From the NCBI GenBank assembly GCA_035222895.1, contig JAVYIG010007941.1:31165-95164 (forward strand): 64,000 nucleotides of DNA. The letters are read 5' to 3'. The translations under genes and the position numbers were made by a program. A model generated the notes under the pieces. That model was not told where the DNA came from and did no database searches. It saw nothing but the letters and a program-made list of their open reading frames with translations. Below are positions 22,090 to 33,967 of this stretch, in pieces; positions within the stretch are counted from its first letter, which is position 1, and each line of letters opens with the position of its first letter. Source of the stretch: Strongylocentrotus droebachiensis (Eukaryota; Echinodermata; Echinoidea; Camarodonta; Strongylocentrotidae).

Positions 22090-22120
<31 letters not shown>
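22075..22120. repeat. Paired C-run and A-run
   Basis: A run of C (22075-22090) is followed directly by about 30 A. It lies in the intron, and the Phe/Gly-rich frame over it is an artefact. Confidence 0.8.
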
Positions 22121-22121
<1 letters not shown>

Positions 22122-22696
22122 GTAACCTTAATATCATTAAACCACTGGAACCATGCAATTTGCAAGGATTTTTCTTTCTATTATATATAACTTATTGGTC
22201 AATTCTATTTAATTTCTACACAACTCATAATACAGTAAAAGGTGCTAAACAATGCAGAACAAATATCTAAAGATTCCAATATAAATATTAACATGTGTAG
22301 ATTACAATTGAGAATAATGTGGAGGGACTAGCAAAGGCAAAATGTATTTCAAGGTCTACACACAAGCGAGACCGAGAAAAGAAAATGATGAAGCTAATAA
22401 ATTATACTATTATGATGTGCATTCATATTTAATCAGTGGTTTTATTGTATTGCATGTTTCATAACGCTTGTGCAGTTGTGTTGTTATCGTAAAGCAAAAG
22501 GAGAATTATGTATCCTAAAGTGTCAAAACAAAATACTAAAAGACCTTGTACTTTAAATTTTAAAAGAAAAGCAATACATTGACAAAGACATGCACAATTG
22601 TGAACACATAGATGTTTTATGTCTGTGGGACGATTGATTATTTTTTTCTCGCTTTTTAACTGGAATTGGATAAGTGGAAATCATCTTATAATACTC

Positions 22697-23067
22697 AAAG
22701 GTAAAGACCAGTAATGGTCATGCGATTGCATTGTGAAAGAAACGTTGTGGAATCGATCAGAAAAGGTTGATCATCTAGCATCTAGCATCTGCAAGGTTCT
22801 GGAATCATCAAAATGATAAGAAATTTGGCCCATTATTCGTAAAGTTACAAGCACTATACACAGAAAGATGTATATGGGACTACCCTATATCTCTCACACG
22901 ACCATGAGAGAAACAAATTTACCAAATATATGAATTAGTAGGCGATTTCTCGGCAATTTTTTTATCATCATGTATTAGTCAAAACATATTCTTTCACATG
23001 ATTGGTAATGAGAGCTTCCATTTCATTTTTTGAAATTGGGGCGTTTCCAATACTGGTCTTTACCTTT
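22697..23067. mobile_element. Inverted-repeat element, gene B intron 3, flipped relative to gene A
   Basis: Starts aaaggtaaagaccagta and ends tactggtctttaccttt. Its interior is the reverse complement of 3560-3951. Confidence 0.6.
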
Positions 23068-23336
23068 AACCCTTTTTATAGAAAAAAAATGGAATGCAGT
23101 TATTGTAATATTTCAAGGTTTACATCAAACGGTAACATAATTTGAATTAAAAAAATATAACGTATGACATGTTTAAAATGCACGAATTATTTTCTTAATG
23201 TTGTCATATACACTGTCGCTCATAAAGGTGGAATATTTTTTTTTTATCCCAATTTATGGAATTATTTTAAAAATAATTAAAAAATAATAGATCTAGATAA
23301 TAGTATACATTCTCAGATTTTATTGAATAATAAATT

Positions 23337-23476
23337 TTCAATAATTTATTGCATTTTACCCCGGTTTCCAACATAAACAAATATTATGTGTGCCCATGCC
23401 TCGAGCCATAATGCATAGCAATCCAGAAGATTTTTTTCATGTTGGGGACCGGGGTAAAATGCAATAAATTATTGAA
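23337..23476. mobile_element. Nested 140-bp foldback inside the mariner-like MITE
   Basis: A perfect 29-bp inverted repeat starts ttcaataatttattgc at 23337 and ends at 23476, and the similarity continues imperfectly inward (ccaacat / atgttgg). Confidence 0.7.
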
Positions 23477-23529
23477 CATTTATTGCATTTTCTTTTATTT
23501 ATTGAAACTGCCCCCCACCCTAGCCCCCG

Positions 23530-23610
23530 CTGCGTACAGTTATGGTTCAGTGACAAAACAATAGCCTCGTAACTATGAGGCCCCAGGATCAAAACCGTGT
23601 CGATGTGCTA
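23530..23610 (+). repeat. Possible degenerate tRNA-like SINE head
   Basis: Shows a box A-like ttatggttcagtgac, a gcctc/gaggc stem, and a box B-like ggatcaaaacc at tRNA-like spacing. It may be cargo of the surrounding MITE. Weak. Confidence 0.3.
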
Positions 23611-23984
23611 TATTAATGCCCTTTTGAGTGTGGGGCATTAATCCTCATTACTGTCATTTATGACTTGAGGGCGTAGGTCCCCTAGTTAATAAGCATAGTA
23701 GCATACACATGCTTACCAGTTCCGCAAAACACACATTGGCAAATTATTATTCAATAACATCTGAGAATGTATACTTTTATCTAGATCTATTATTTTTTTT
23801 TTTTTTTTTTAATAATTCCATAAATTGGGGTAAAACTAAAATATTCCACCTTTATGAGCGACAGTGTACACACAAATGCACACACACTTCAATGCAATAA
23901 CTTACCCTTTCTTACATCGCTTTTAACTTTAAATAAACTATTCTAAATGCCAATGATTTTGCATGAGCAATATCCCCCTTGCAA

Positions 23985-25300
23985 GGGCATAACTGCCAAT
24001 CAGTGCCTTTGTTCAGTGTACATTATACGGAAATTATTACGTGTCTCTTATACCTGGTTTTGAAGGGCTGACAGTTGATGGGAAAGATGTTTCACTATGA
24101 AATGTATTTTTAACAAGAACATGTTAATTTTGGTTGGTTAATTAAATATTTTGTTTATTTATTCCTTTATTCATTTGTTTATTTAGTATGTACCTTACAA
24201 ACTGTCATTTCGCTTGTAATGTTGAATTGATTTAGTTGACTCATTATCCCCTCGCCGACAAAGTCGGAGGGGATATACGCTGCCGTCCGTCCTTCCGTTC
24301 GTAACAAATTTGGTTTCTGATCGATCACTTCAGTAAAGTTTGACGGATTTTAATGAAATTTAAAATGAAGGTACATGATATAAAAAAACAGGCTAAGTTC
24401 GATTTTGGAGTACGTAGGTCAAAGGTCAAAGGTCATATCTTATTAAATATGCGAAAAATACACATCTGGTTTCCGATCGATAACTTCAGTAACGTTTGAC
24501 GGATTTTAATGAAATTTGATTTGAAGGTACATGGTATCAAAAACACAGCCTAAGTTCAATTTCCGAGTATGTAGGGCAAACGCCATAGCTGAATAAATAT
24601 GCGAATCTGGTTTCCGATCCATAACTTTAGTATTGTTTGACGGATTTTAATAACATTTGATATAAAGGTTCATGGTATCAAAACACAGCCGAAGTTCGAT
24701 TTCGAAGTTTGTATGTCAAAGGTCATACCTCATTAAATATGCGAATTTTATTTCCATTCGATAACTTCAGTAATGTTTGACGAATTTTAATGACATTTTG
24801 ATATGAAGGTACATGGTATCAATACACAGCCTAAGTTCAATTTTCGAGTATGTAGGTCAAAGGTCATAGCTAATTAAATATGCGAATCTGGTTTCCATTT
24901 GATAACTTGAGTAATGTTTGACGAATTTTAATGAAATTCAATACGAAGGTACATGGTATCAAACTAAATGTACAGCCTAAGTTCGATTTCTGAGTATGTA
25001 GGTCAAAGGTGAAAGGTCATAGCTCATTAAATATGCTAAAACACCTAATTATATATGTGACAATGTGATTATAACTTCCTTGCCTAGTAATATTATAGTA
25101 TATTCCAATGGAAGTAACTTGTTCTGACGTATATAGGCCATTTGTACCCTGCAAGGGGATGCTACGCTTTGCGTTGACTTGTTTTCATATCTTTCTACGA
25201 TAAAAGTTTAAAGAAGCGTGTCTTCAGTCTGTTCCCTACAAACTGCTATTACGTTCGTAGTGTTCATTTATGTTAACGGGACTTTGTAACATTGTTTAGA
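23985..25300. repeat. First copy of a local intron duplication
   Basis: 23985-24240 and about 25190-25300 match 27590-27960, including gttcagtg, cgtgtct, the word aatgtattt and the end word aaactgctattacgttcg. Between the two pieces sits the tandem-monomer element. Confidence 0.65.
24246..25188. mobile_element. Repeat element with five ~140-bp monomers
   Basis: Begins cccctcgccgacaaagtcgg, a short hairpin, followed by gccgtccgtcc, and ends tacgctttgcgttgacttgt. Five monomers carry tttgacg(g/a)attttaatga at 24339, 24495, 24636, 24776 and 24915, spaced 139-156 bp, each followed by aaggtacatggtatcaaa and taggtcaaaggtcat. The second copy of the local duplication lacks the insert. No coding frame. 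I do not assign a superfamily. Confidence 0.7.
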
Positions 25301-25993
25301 TGAGAGATAGTGGTGCTAAGGTAGTGACTTCAATGCTAGATGTACAATTAAAGATAATCTGAAAATTTGAGTGAAAACGGATCATTATTCATGGTACAAA
25401 TTGGGAAAAACTGATCTGATCGATTCCTTAATTCTCCCAACTATATTATTCTACTTCTATTCTGCTACTTGTCAGTTCAGCATCAAGACAAGAACAATTT
25501 AATTACATTTTAGGTGAATGTAAATCGTCACAAAGCAATAAAATGGCTCTACATTCCATTCCAGACAGTTAAGTGTTGACAGATTTGTGTAGCCTGTTTT
25601 ATGTATTTTTCTCATGGAAAAACGGTTGGGAAAATTCAAAAATGGTTGGGAGAATTTACTGTTAATCACTGTTAGAGGGTGCCTCACATCGACACCTCCA
25701 AAAAAAAACATAGATATCTTTGTGGTTTGAGTATTTGTTCAGGATTGTTTGCATGTCAGAGGGTTAGTATAGTAGAAGGAATATAGTAAGTAACATTTTA
25801 TACAAAAATTAAGCCATTTTTTTCATCAACCTTGAACAATGTTACCGAGTCACTTTAACGGTAGTTACTGTACCGATACTACATTTTTAATAATGTGGCA
25901 TCAACAGACTTTACCTTTTAATAATTATGAGCGAAAGTGTTTATTTTTTCATACAGCACGTAGACATATTTTATTTGTGTTGTTGTTAAATAA

Positions 25994-26229
25994 TGTATAA
26001 TAATAATAATAATAATAATCGTTTAAAGTCCACTCCAAATTTTATTAAACCGAAACGTAAATTCTTTTTACCCAATTGATCCTGAGCCCGTCAGCCACTG
26101 TGCAGCGCCAAATCGACGTTGCTATATCCCTTATTGTTGGTATTGTTGTTGGTATGACGCGGCTGGGGTTCGAACCCACTACCTCCCGGTTGTGAGGCGG
26201 ACGCTCTACTGACTGAGCCAACACTCCGA
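25994..26229 (-). mobile_element. tRNA-derived SINE
   Basis: On the minus strand it reads a tRNA-like head with box A TTGGCTCAGTCAGTAGAGCG (26221-26202) and box B GGTTCGAACCC (about 26176-26166), then a unique body of about 130 bases, and ends in an ATT repeat (about 26019-25994). The acceptor ends do not pair, so this is a SINE promoter head rather than a working tRNA gene. The loop ctcacaa would give anticodon CAC (Val-like). Confidence 0.78.
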
Positions 26230-26520
26230 TAAATGTCAAGAAGTATGTACGGCTAAATGTGTGTATTTAAATAACGTAGGAAAACGATGGCGAAGAAGCA
26301 ATAGCTACGTCAGCATTGATGAATGATCTGTTTTTATACTTATAATTATCGTTACTGGTAACATCATTTTCATTATCATAGGTTATTATTATATTGTCAT
26401 AATTATTTCAGTATCGGTAATGCCTTCTTGCTTAACATTATAACGGATTCACAGAAAAATAGCAGCAATTATAATACTGTTGATAATAATGTAATATTTT
26501 GTTTAGGTGGGGGAGGACAT

Positions 26521-26560
26521 TACTATTACTACTATTACCCATTACTACTACTACTACTAC
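26521..26560. repeat. ACT microsatellite of gene B, left part
   Basis: Short act triplet array split by the MITE that follows; it continues at 27393. Same intron position as in genes A and C. Confidence 0.75.
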
Positions 26561-27392
26561 ACACTAAGAAAAAATGATGCAACTATGCACCTTCAGGGGT
26601 TCAAACCGATGCAACAATAGCGGCACATTTAGGGGTTAAATCCTGCACCCTTTTTAAAGGTGCAATCTTGCACCCTTCAAAAGGTTGCCAGATTGAACCT
26701 TTTGGGGGAAATGTTAGTACCTTTTATGGTTCAATCCTGCACCTTTAGGGGTGCAAGCCGATGCAACAATAGCAGCACCTTTAGGGGTTAAATCCTGCAC
26801 CCTTTAGGAGGGTGCCAGAATGCACCTTTTAGGAGACATGTTAGTACCCTTAATGGTTCAATCCTGCTCCTTTAGGGGTGCAAACCGATACAATAGCAGC
26901 ACATTAAAGGGTTCAATCCTGCACCCTTTAAAAAGTGCAATCCTGCACCCATCATCGAGGAATACTCGTGACATTTGCTCGTACACATATACATATTGAA
27001 CATGCATGATGTTTCTTGGTTAGTAATCATATAATCAATATATATATTGCTAAAACGTGAATGTAATTGTAACATGATCACACAAAATAATCTATTGGAA
27101 GGAAAATAAAAATCACAAAATTGATGTGCATTGTCATAATTTGCTTAACAAATCAAATGATAAATGTATGTTTATGTAAGCACGTGGAAAGTAATCATGA
27201 ATATGCATGCAATATGCAAACTTTTATTTTGCACCTTTTGGGGTTGTTAGGGTTCATTTTTGTGGGAAGGGTGCAAAATCTTATATTGCACCCTTTTTTT
27301 GAACCCCTTTTCCTTCAATAGGGTTCATTTTTATGTAAAGGGTGCAAACTCTTATTTTGCACCCTTTTTTGCATCCTTTTTTCTTAGAGTGT
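26561..27392. mobile_element. 832-bp MITE inserted in the ACT microsatellite
   Basis: The ends are inverted: acactaagaaaaaatgatgc at the left and the complement of acactctaagaaaaaaggat at the right. actactac follows on both sides, consistent with an 8-bp duplication but ambiguous in a triplet repeat. The interior is built from many direct and inverted copies of a gtgcaa / ttgcac word with aggggt or accctt (26580-26950 and 27230-27380). No coding frame. Confidence 0.7.
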
Positions 27393-27580
27393 ACTACTAC
27401 TAGCACTACTATTATTATTACGACTACTAGTACTACTACTACTACTAGTCTACTACTACTATCACTACTACTTTTACTGCTGCTACTACTACTACCACTA
27501 TTACTGCTACCGTGACTACTGCTGCTGCTACTACTATTACTTCTTCTACTACTGCTTTTACTATTATTTGTAATAACTTG
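27393..27580. repeat. ACT microsatellite of gene B, right part
   Basis: Imperfect act and tac triplets. The Ser-rich minus-strand frame over it is an artefact. Confidence 0.8.
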
Positions 27581-27589
27581 TATACCTGG

Positions 27590-27960
27590 CAATCAGTGCC
27601 ATTGTTCAGTGTTAACTATATGCATATTACCACGTGTCTTATATACCTGGAATTGAAGGGCCGAAAGTTGTTGTGTTAGATGTTCCACTGCCTGTGAAAT
27701 GTATTTCAAGAAGCACAACTTTGGTTGGTTAATTATTCAAATTGTTTATCACTCTTTATTCGTTCTTTACAAACTATCATTTCGCTTATAATGTTAAATT
27801 GATTTAATTCATTTACTTGATGTCATTCTTTTATTTATTGAGTTAGTTACCTATGTATCTACGATGAAAGTTTAAAGAAGATTGTATTACGTCTATACTT
27901 TACAAACTGCTATTACGTTCGTAGTGTTTATATTTGTTAAGGATAGTTACTAAAAAAGAA
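27590..27960. repeat. Second copy of the local intron duplication (carries the empty hAT site)
   Basis: Aligns with 23985-24240 plus 25190-25300. It also carries ccattgttcagtgtta, the uninterrupted form of the gene A hAT insertion site. Confidence 0.65.
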
Positions 27961-28007
27961 ATTCATCAAGAAATATGCTATTGTCACGTTACCCAAAAGT
28001 AGCCTGC

Positions 28008-28196
28008 TCGGCGGCTGAGCGGCGAGTTTTTAACCAATTCTGCACGGCGGCTGCCCGGCCACCGAGCGCCGGCCGCCCAGGCACCGCTCGTTTCTAGGGC
28101 ATCGCTCGGTCGCCGCTGAAGTTTTAGCGCAGAGTTAAAATTTGGGCGGCGCCTGCTCACTTTTCACTCGCCGCCCAAAATACGCTCGGTGCCTGT
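28008..28196. repeat. G+C-rich island in intron 3 of gene B
   Basis: About 190 bp rich in cggcggc, ccgagcg and gccgccc words with self-complementary pieces (cggcggctgagcggcgag near the left, actcgccgccc near the right). Its composition differs sharply from its surroundings. Possibly a small foldback insertion. No frame. Confidence 0.45.
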
Positions 28197-28199
28197 GTC

Positions 28200-29708
28200 A
28201 GTAATCGTGATTTAATTTTTCTTTCTAAAGAATATTATGCACTATTTCAACTCGTAGCTCGAAGTTTTGTATACACTCACTAAACGAGGAGCCCCATGGA
28301 CTTTCTCGAAATAGTACAAACAGTGTACAGAGGGGATGAGATCTTGTCATGACGGGAAGTCGAGGGGAATGGGGATCGACAAATCTATTGTCTATGAAGG
28401 TTCAGTTTTCTACTATTTTCCACATTAAGATTACAATTCAAATTGTAATTAATTGAACTAGAATCCAAAATCTTTGATTAAAATCATTGAAAGTATGACT
28501 TTACAATTAGAAAATGAGATTTAAAAAAGAATGGTAATTGAAAAATCATCAGGTTTACAAACTAAAAAATAAGAAGCAATTACACAACCTCCAAAGTACT
28601 TGTAATAAGCAATACACTCACCAAGTTAAATTTAATTATAGATTATCGTTGAAACTAATAAATAAAGCAAGCAAACAAAATCAAAAATAATATTATAAAG
28701 TGACATTCTGCCAAACTCTTCTTACTTTTACAAACAAATCTTCTGTTTTGAACCCATACTACTTGTTTTCACTCTACATATCGTTGGTAGAGGTCAGGCA
28801 ATACGATTTTTCAATAGCCAATGCATTGTAGCAACACTTTTTCTTCTTTCAGCCATCAAATATAAAGAATTTGCTTCTTGTAGTTGTTTTTCTTTCGGGG
28901 AATTTTCGCAATTTGGCGGCCCCTTTCACATTTTGAGTGGCGTCGACCAGTGGCGTTAAATCATTGAAACTGTTGAAACTCATTGAAAATCATTGAAACT
29001 TCTGGATTAAAAGTGCCTTCACTGGAATGTCTGGTTGTAACTTAGTACTGTGGGATAACAGATCTTCTACAAAAACTTCAGGCTAAAGTAAACTACGCCA
29101 GAAAGTTTCAATGATGTATGACACTGGGGATACCATGTATCTTTAACACAGTTTTGTATAGCCTTTGTGTCTGACTTGGACTTAATTCATGAATATCTTC
29201 TTTCTTTTCTTTTCTTATCATTTCTTTATTTATCATGGACAGAATAATCATTTTTTCAAAGATGTGTTCAAAAAAGCAAGAGTAAAACATCACTTATCAG
29301 CACGATAAGAAAGAGGCAAATTATGCAATGTACAACAAGGATAATCTATTTTAAAAATAAATATATTAACTGGAAAGCTTACTGGAAAGAAAAGCCGGGG
29401 AGTCCACCGCCTCACATGTTTACAAGTTAATACACAAATACCAGCTATTTAAAAATAGCAAATAATATACAAAATGGAAGGCACTTGATGTATGGTGAAA
29501 ATGATGATTACGATTTGTTCTCGTATTTATGTTGGCATTCTTAACAAATTCAGGGGGATTCTGTGTTGACCATAGTACTTTAAAAAAAGAATCCATTTTC
29601 TATGTGAATACCCAAACTGCGTCATGAATTATTTCACCTTTAAAACAAAATGATAAACACGTACTAACCTGTAAGTGCTACAAAAGGAGAACTGTTGAAT
29701 GTACTTAC
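28200..29708. other. Rest of gene B intron 3
   Basis: Aligns in parts with 12340-14200 of gene A. No exon seen. Confidence 0.45.
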
Positions 29709-30056
29709 CTTCATTTTTTATAAGGACTGATGTCCGAATGTGATCAAAAGATGAGTTGCTTGCCACCTTGCAAACAAGCACAATATCTCCACTACCTGCA
29801 CATGTCGGTGTGAAGGTTACTGTCCGTGTAGGCACAAGAAGACGTTTATCGTGATCATCATGAACGTATTTTTGAGAATCGTGAAAAACATTCAACTCGT
29901 TTGGAATCACCCACTCTAAATTGACGGCTGGTTTAACCTGTGAATCTGTTTTGCAGATTATCGTCTTGTTTTCCCCTTCTGGTACCGTGATTGATCCTTC
30001 GTTTTGTAGAATTGTATCGTCGGATTTGTCAACCATGATCAACCCCTTCGGTGTAA
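29709..30056 (-). CDS. Gene B exon 3: second Ig domain
   Basis: 348 bases, phase 1-1, donor gtaagt. Shows KTIICKT (Cys), NLEWVIP (Trp) and DIVLVCKVASNSS (Cys), ending in LIKNEG. Intact. Confidence 0.85.
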
Positions 30057-30580
30057 CTTAAAAGCAATTAAAAAAAAATTGTAACTATTATAATGCCATT
30101 TATTCAGGGTTGATAATTTTAAGATGCGGTAAATCCATGATGATTGTTTTGTCTTAATACTTTGAACTTCTAGAATAGCTTTATTTGATCACTGCAAAAT
30201 TATAGCTCAGTAGATAAAATGTAATCACTCTCCTCTCACTGTTGCATAAATAACATGAATTTGAGTGATAATTGTTGGTGGAACCATTGAATTTAGAGAA
30301 GCCCAGTTGTAGTATTATTTTATCATTTAAACATCATGGGGTACTTCTTTTTTTTGAAGTTTAGGACTTACGGTATGTTTTGTTTTCAAGGGAATGACAC
30401 GAATATTGACTTGATTTTTCTATCGTTATAACTTTAACCTGGCATATGGGTTTTTAAACGCTCAACAAAGTATTCGTAAAAAACAAAAAAGTAAGTTATA
30501 AAAGGCTACATGATTGCTACATTTATTGATGTGGCAGTATTTGTTAAAGAAAAAATAAAACAATTCAAAAGAAAACATAC

Positions 30581-30892
30581 CATTTACTGTCAGATTGATT
30601 TCACAAGTCGTTCTGTCGGTCTCATCAATCATAATGCACTTATATTCGGCTTCATGAACCAACGAAACGTTCAAAATCTTCAAAGTGCTGCTGGTAAATG
30701 TATTGTTTTTTCTAAGTGTGTGTCTTGAAGTATTCTTTTCACAGGAATTATTCCGGACAGAGCACTGGAAAAATTCCGAGCCATTACTTTGCGTCCAAGT
30801 AATTCTGACTAGTGGGTCAGTTGGGTTGTTCCCGATGCACTCGAGATTCCTGTTCTCCCCAGCAGTCGTTTCCATATTCTTGTGGTTTCCAT
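30581..30892 (-). CDS. Gene B exon 2: V-like Ig domain
   Basis: 312 bases. Shows RNLECIG (Cys), VRITWTQSNGS (Trp) and VHEAEYKCIM, where the canonical second Cys is present, unlike in A and C. Extra cysteines FQCSVRNNSC and RTTC are also kept. Acceptor tttaaag, donor gtatgt. Confidence 0.85.
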
Positions 30893-30956
30893 CTTTAAAG
30901 CAAACACATAACATATCAAAGCCTAAAAGAATACTGCTAGTCCCATTGCTTTGATG

Positions 30957-32141
30957 CAGGGGCGGCGATTTCTTTTCATGACCGGGGGGGGGGGGGACGA
31001 AATGCGAGGACGAGGGAGGAGTGACGTAATGAGCCAAAACGTTTTTTTTGGGGGGAGGGGAGAAAAAAATCCGCATCATCATCGCTCTTACATGTTACAT
31101 GCAGGCCCCGCGGAAACGTTTTTCAAAGTTGGAGGGGGGGGGGGGGAGGGGGGGGGGAAGGATTTGCGATCAGATAGAGCAAAGCAATTAAGTTGGGTGT
31201 AACTTTGGCGTGGGGTCCAGGGGCAAAGCCCCGGCGGGGGTCAAGGGGCGGAGCCCCATGAAGCTCAGAGTTTTTAGGCATTTAATAAGGGTCAGATGAG
31301 CATATTTTGATACCTTATTTGTGACACTTGCATGCAGGTCATTAATCGTACTAGGGTCCAGGGGGCGAAGCCCCAGAAGGTCAGCGGTTTTAGGCATTTA
31401 ATTACGATCAGATGAGCATCCAGGGGCCGCCTTATAGGGCCCTTGGTGGGGTTTAGGGGGCGGAGCCCCCGTAAGCTCAGGGTTTTAGGCTTTTGAATAT
31501 GGTCAGATGACCATCCAGAGGCCCGCTTAGGGCCCTTGTGGGGTCCAGGGGGCGGAGCCCCCGGAAGCTCAGGTGTTTTAGGAATTTAATCATGGTCAGC
31601 TGAGTAACCAGGGACAAGCCTGAGGGCCCTTAGTGAGGTACAGGGGGCAGAGCCCCCGGAAGCTTGGGGAAAATCATGCCATTTCAGTAACATTTGTAAA
31701 TTAGTAACTGGTATCGAATTAGAAATAAACCACGTTTGAATTTTATCGGGGGGGGGGGGGGGGGGACTGCCCAAAGCACGAGTGAGCATAGTGAACGAGA
31801 GAGGTCAAGGTAAATTATATTCCTTAGCAAAACTATCGTATGAAAACAAACAAAATACCTGTTTCACACTTCACTTTTCTACAATATTAATTGTACATTT
31901 TGAAGGATATTATGCGAGGGAGCATAGCTCCCGAGCCAAAAGATTTTTGCATTTTTATTTGTCTAAACGCTGCACTCTTGGGCCCTCCAAAGCCTAATAG
32001 TGTGTTGCAGTCTTTAGTCAGTATTTGCTGTACATTATTTTTGTGTACTTTTTCAAATTTTCCGGGGGGACGATCCCCCCCTACAAAAATCGAGGGGGGA
32101 CGTGTCCCCCCGTCCCCCCCCCCCCGGGATCGCCGCCCCTG
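30957..32141. mobile_element. hAT-type element no. 2 (non-autonomous, 1185 bp)
   Basis: Inverted ends CAGGGGCGGCGAT are flanked by a perfect 8-bp duplication ctttgatg (30949-30956 and 32142-32149). It lies in intron 1 of gene B. The matching place in gene A (about 15390-15415) has no insert. The interior has long G runs and a G+C-rich minisatellite. No transposase. Confidence 0.9.
31200..31665. repeat. Minisatellite inside hAT-type element no. 2
   Basis: About five imperfect units of roughly 90-140 bp, each with ggggtccagggg, ggcggagcccc, an aagctcag word, ttttaggcattta and ggtcagatgagcat. Confidence 0.75.
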
Positions 32142-33175
32142 CTTTGATGTAACACTTTTGTACTTATTTAAACATGGTCGAAGCACAGCTTAATCACTTT
32201 TACACTGTGGTGTATGTTAGACTGTGCAGAGGGGAGACAGGAGCCTCTAACAAAATTTGGAGGGCGCAAAATAAGCAAAAGAAATAACGACAATGGAATG
32301 AAAAATATATCTTTTGGTTCCTTAAATGATAATTTACCCGCAGTCGAGGGTTAAATGCATAACAGATGGCAATTAAGAGTGCGGTTTAAAAATATATATG
32401 ACATTATGTCAATTTTGGTCGCATTGGTCCTTGGCATATTATTCACTAGGATCCGGTCATTTGAGCCCCCAAAATGGGATATAATGCGTAATAAAATAAG
32501 CGTCTATTCATAAAGCGTAATTTGTTTGCGTTCAGTTCAATCATATTAATTGTATCAAGATATCGTGAAAAATGTGCGCCTTAAATAGGATAAATTGCAC
32601 AAATTAGCTTTTCGAAAGGTTCAATATTACACCAAAAAGATCAATGTTCATAACCTGGCTCAACCATAGCTCACTTCATTCATTATACTTCCTTAAATTA
32701 GCGTCCTGAAGATGACAGAAGTCAGATAATGTTATTATTATATTTCTTATTAAAAGTCCGTAATTTCATTTTTGTAATATTAAACTGAAAGATCAATTTC
32801 ATTGAACATGTTTGTGTGTTAATTTTACAAGATATTGCGTGTTTTTCTTGTTCGTTTTGGTGGTTTCGGAGAGGAAGGGCGAAAAGGCAGAAAGGAATCT
32901 ACGTCTTGGTCTCTTTTCTCTCATGCGTCAATGTAGTATGCAGTACATTAAATATAATTATTAAGTCGTGAAGAAAAATGGCAAAGATAGTACAAGCCGT
33001 CTTAAAATGCCATATAATATTTTAAACATAAACAAAAATAGAAGAGATGCCTGCTGTCCTCGATAAGGTATAGTTCAGTAAAATGATATTACATACTCTC
33101 AGTTCTTTAGGAACAGAATCAATGACTAGTAAAGTCCTTTAAACGAAATGTTGAGAATATTAATGTAATACTTAC

Positions 33176-33224
33176 TGTCAGAACAAAATACGAATCCAAT
33201 AAGAACGACAAATAACTGCCACAT
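33176..33224 (-). CDS. Gene B exon 1: signal peptide
   Basis: Encodes MWQLFVVLIGFVFCSD and leaves in phase 1 at gtaagt. The hydrophobic core matches genes A and C. Confidence 0.82.
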
Positions 33225-33371
33225 ATTTGTTGTTTTCGAATCCCATTTAAAACCACACAAAGAAACACCAATCCAATTCAAGTAAACTCCACAAGTCAGT
33301 GATGAAGCTGAGTGGCAAACGGCTGTAGTCATAATCATGGCACTACAGTTGTGCAGCATGCAAATTTTTGT

Positions 33372-33432
33372 AAAGGTTGGCGCTCTCCAACTTAAAGACA
33401 TAGGATACAGTAGATCTTTATTTCGCTTCCTT
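33372..33432 (-). promoter_or_regulatory. Conserved block upstream of gene B (putative promoter or 5' UTR)
   Basis: Contains ggttggcgctctccaactta and agatctttatttcgcttcc, aligned with blocks upstream of A and C, about 150 bases before the start codon. Confidence 0.35.
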
Positions 33433-33840
33433 CCTGGAAAATAGTATAATAGTCCTTTAGCGTTAAAAACATGAAGCCTGGTAGTATGATTTATAACAAT
33501 ATCTTGATAAACAACTTTCAAAACTTAACAACACAATCTGACGTAATACCAATATATGAAAGAACTACATATTATGACCTTTTCAAACACAACTAATGTG
33601 TATCTTGATGAGGACAGTCATTTGACGCGACAATGCTGATTATGTAATCCTGTATCACTCACAGACAAAATTATTGTTACATTTCTTCAGATTCTTTTCG
33701 CTGGGCCAGGGCCAAGAGTGTAGTTTCAGGAAAAGTATCGTGATTTAAGACCAGTTAGAGGAGAAGTGAACCCCCAATTAGGAAAATGTGTGGGATTTTT
33801 TTTTTTTTTTAAGAAGTGGACACCGGTAGGGCAAACTCCG

Positions 33841-33929
33841 TGGGTAGGGCAAACAAAAGACGCGCGGTGCCACGGATGTCTTCGAGAACAGTATGAATAA
33901 TAATGAGGCTACCCTGGGTAAACAAGACA

Positions 33930-33967
<38 letters not shown>

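Larger units (their letters stand above)
23211..23866. mobile_element. Tc1/mariner-like MITE with TA flanks
   Basis: Starts CACTGTCGCTCATAAAGGTG and ends with its complement, flanked by TA on both sides (23209-23210 and 23867-23868). The inverted repeats run on for more than 100 bases with mismatches, including a tagatctagata-type segment near both inner ends. No transposase frame. A separate foldback is nested inside. Confidence 0.75.
19809..33224 (-). pseudogene. Gene B: paralogous Ig receptor with a premature stop before its tail
   Basis: Exons are 33224-33176, 30892-30581, 30056-29709, 21646-21524, 20917-20832 and 20453-19809, summing to 1563 bases with the same phases as gene A. Linker exon 5 contains an in-frame TAA at 20885-20883, so translation gives 288 residues: signal peptide, two Ig domains, membrane segment and about eleven cytoplasmic residues. 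The downstream tail exon has kept a full open frame, so the lesion is recent, or a tailless decoy receptor is made. Skipping exon 5 would shift the tail frame. The stop lies about 51 bases before the last junction, at the edge of what nonsense-mediated decay detects. Whether this is a dying gene or a functional decoy cannot be decided from sequence. Confidence 0.8.

Noticed and set aside
26150-26229. Possible functional tRNA-Val gene on the minus strand
   Set aside because: Box A and box B are present, but the acceptor ends do not pair and a SINE body with an ATT tail follows.
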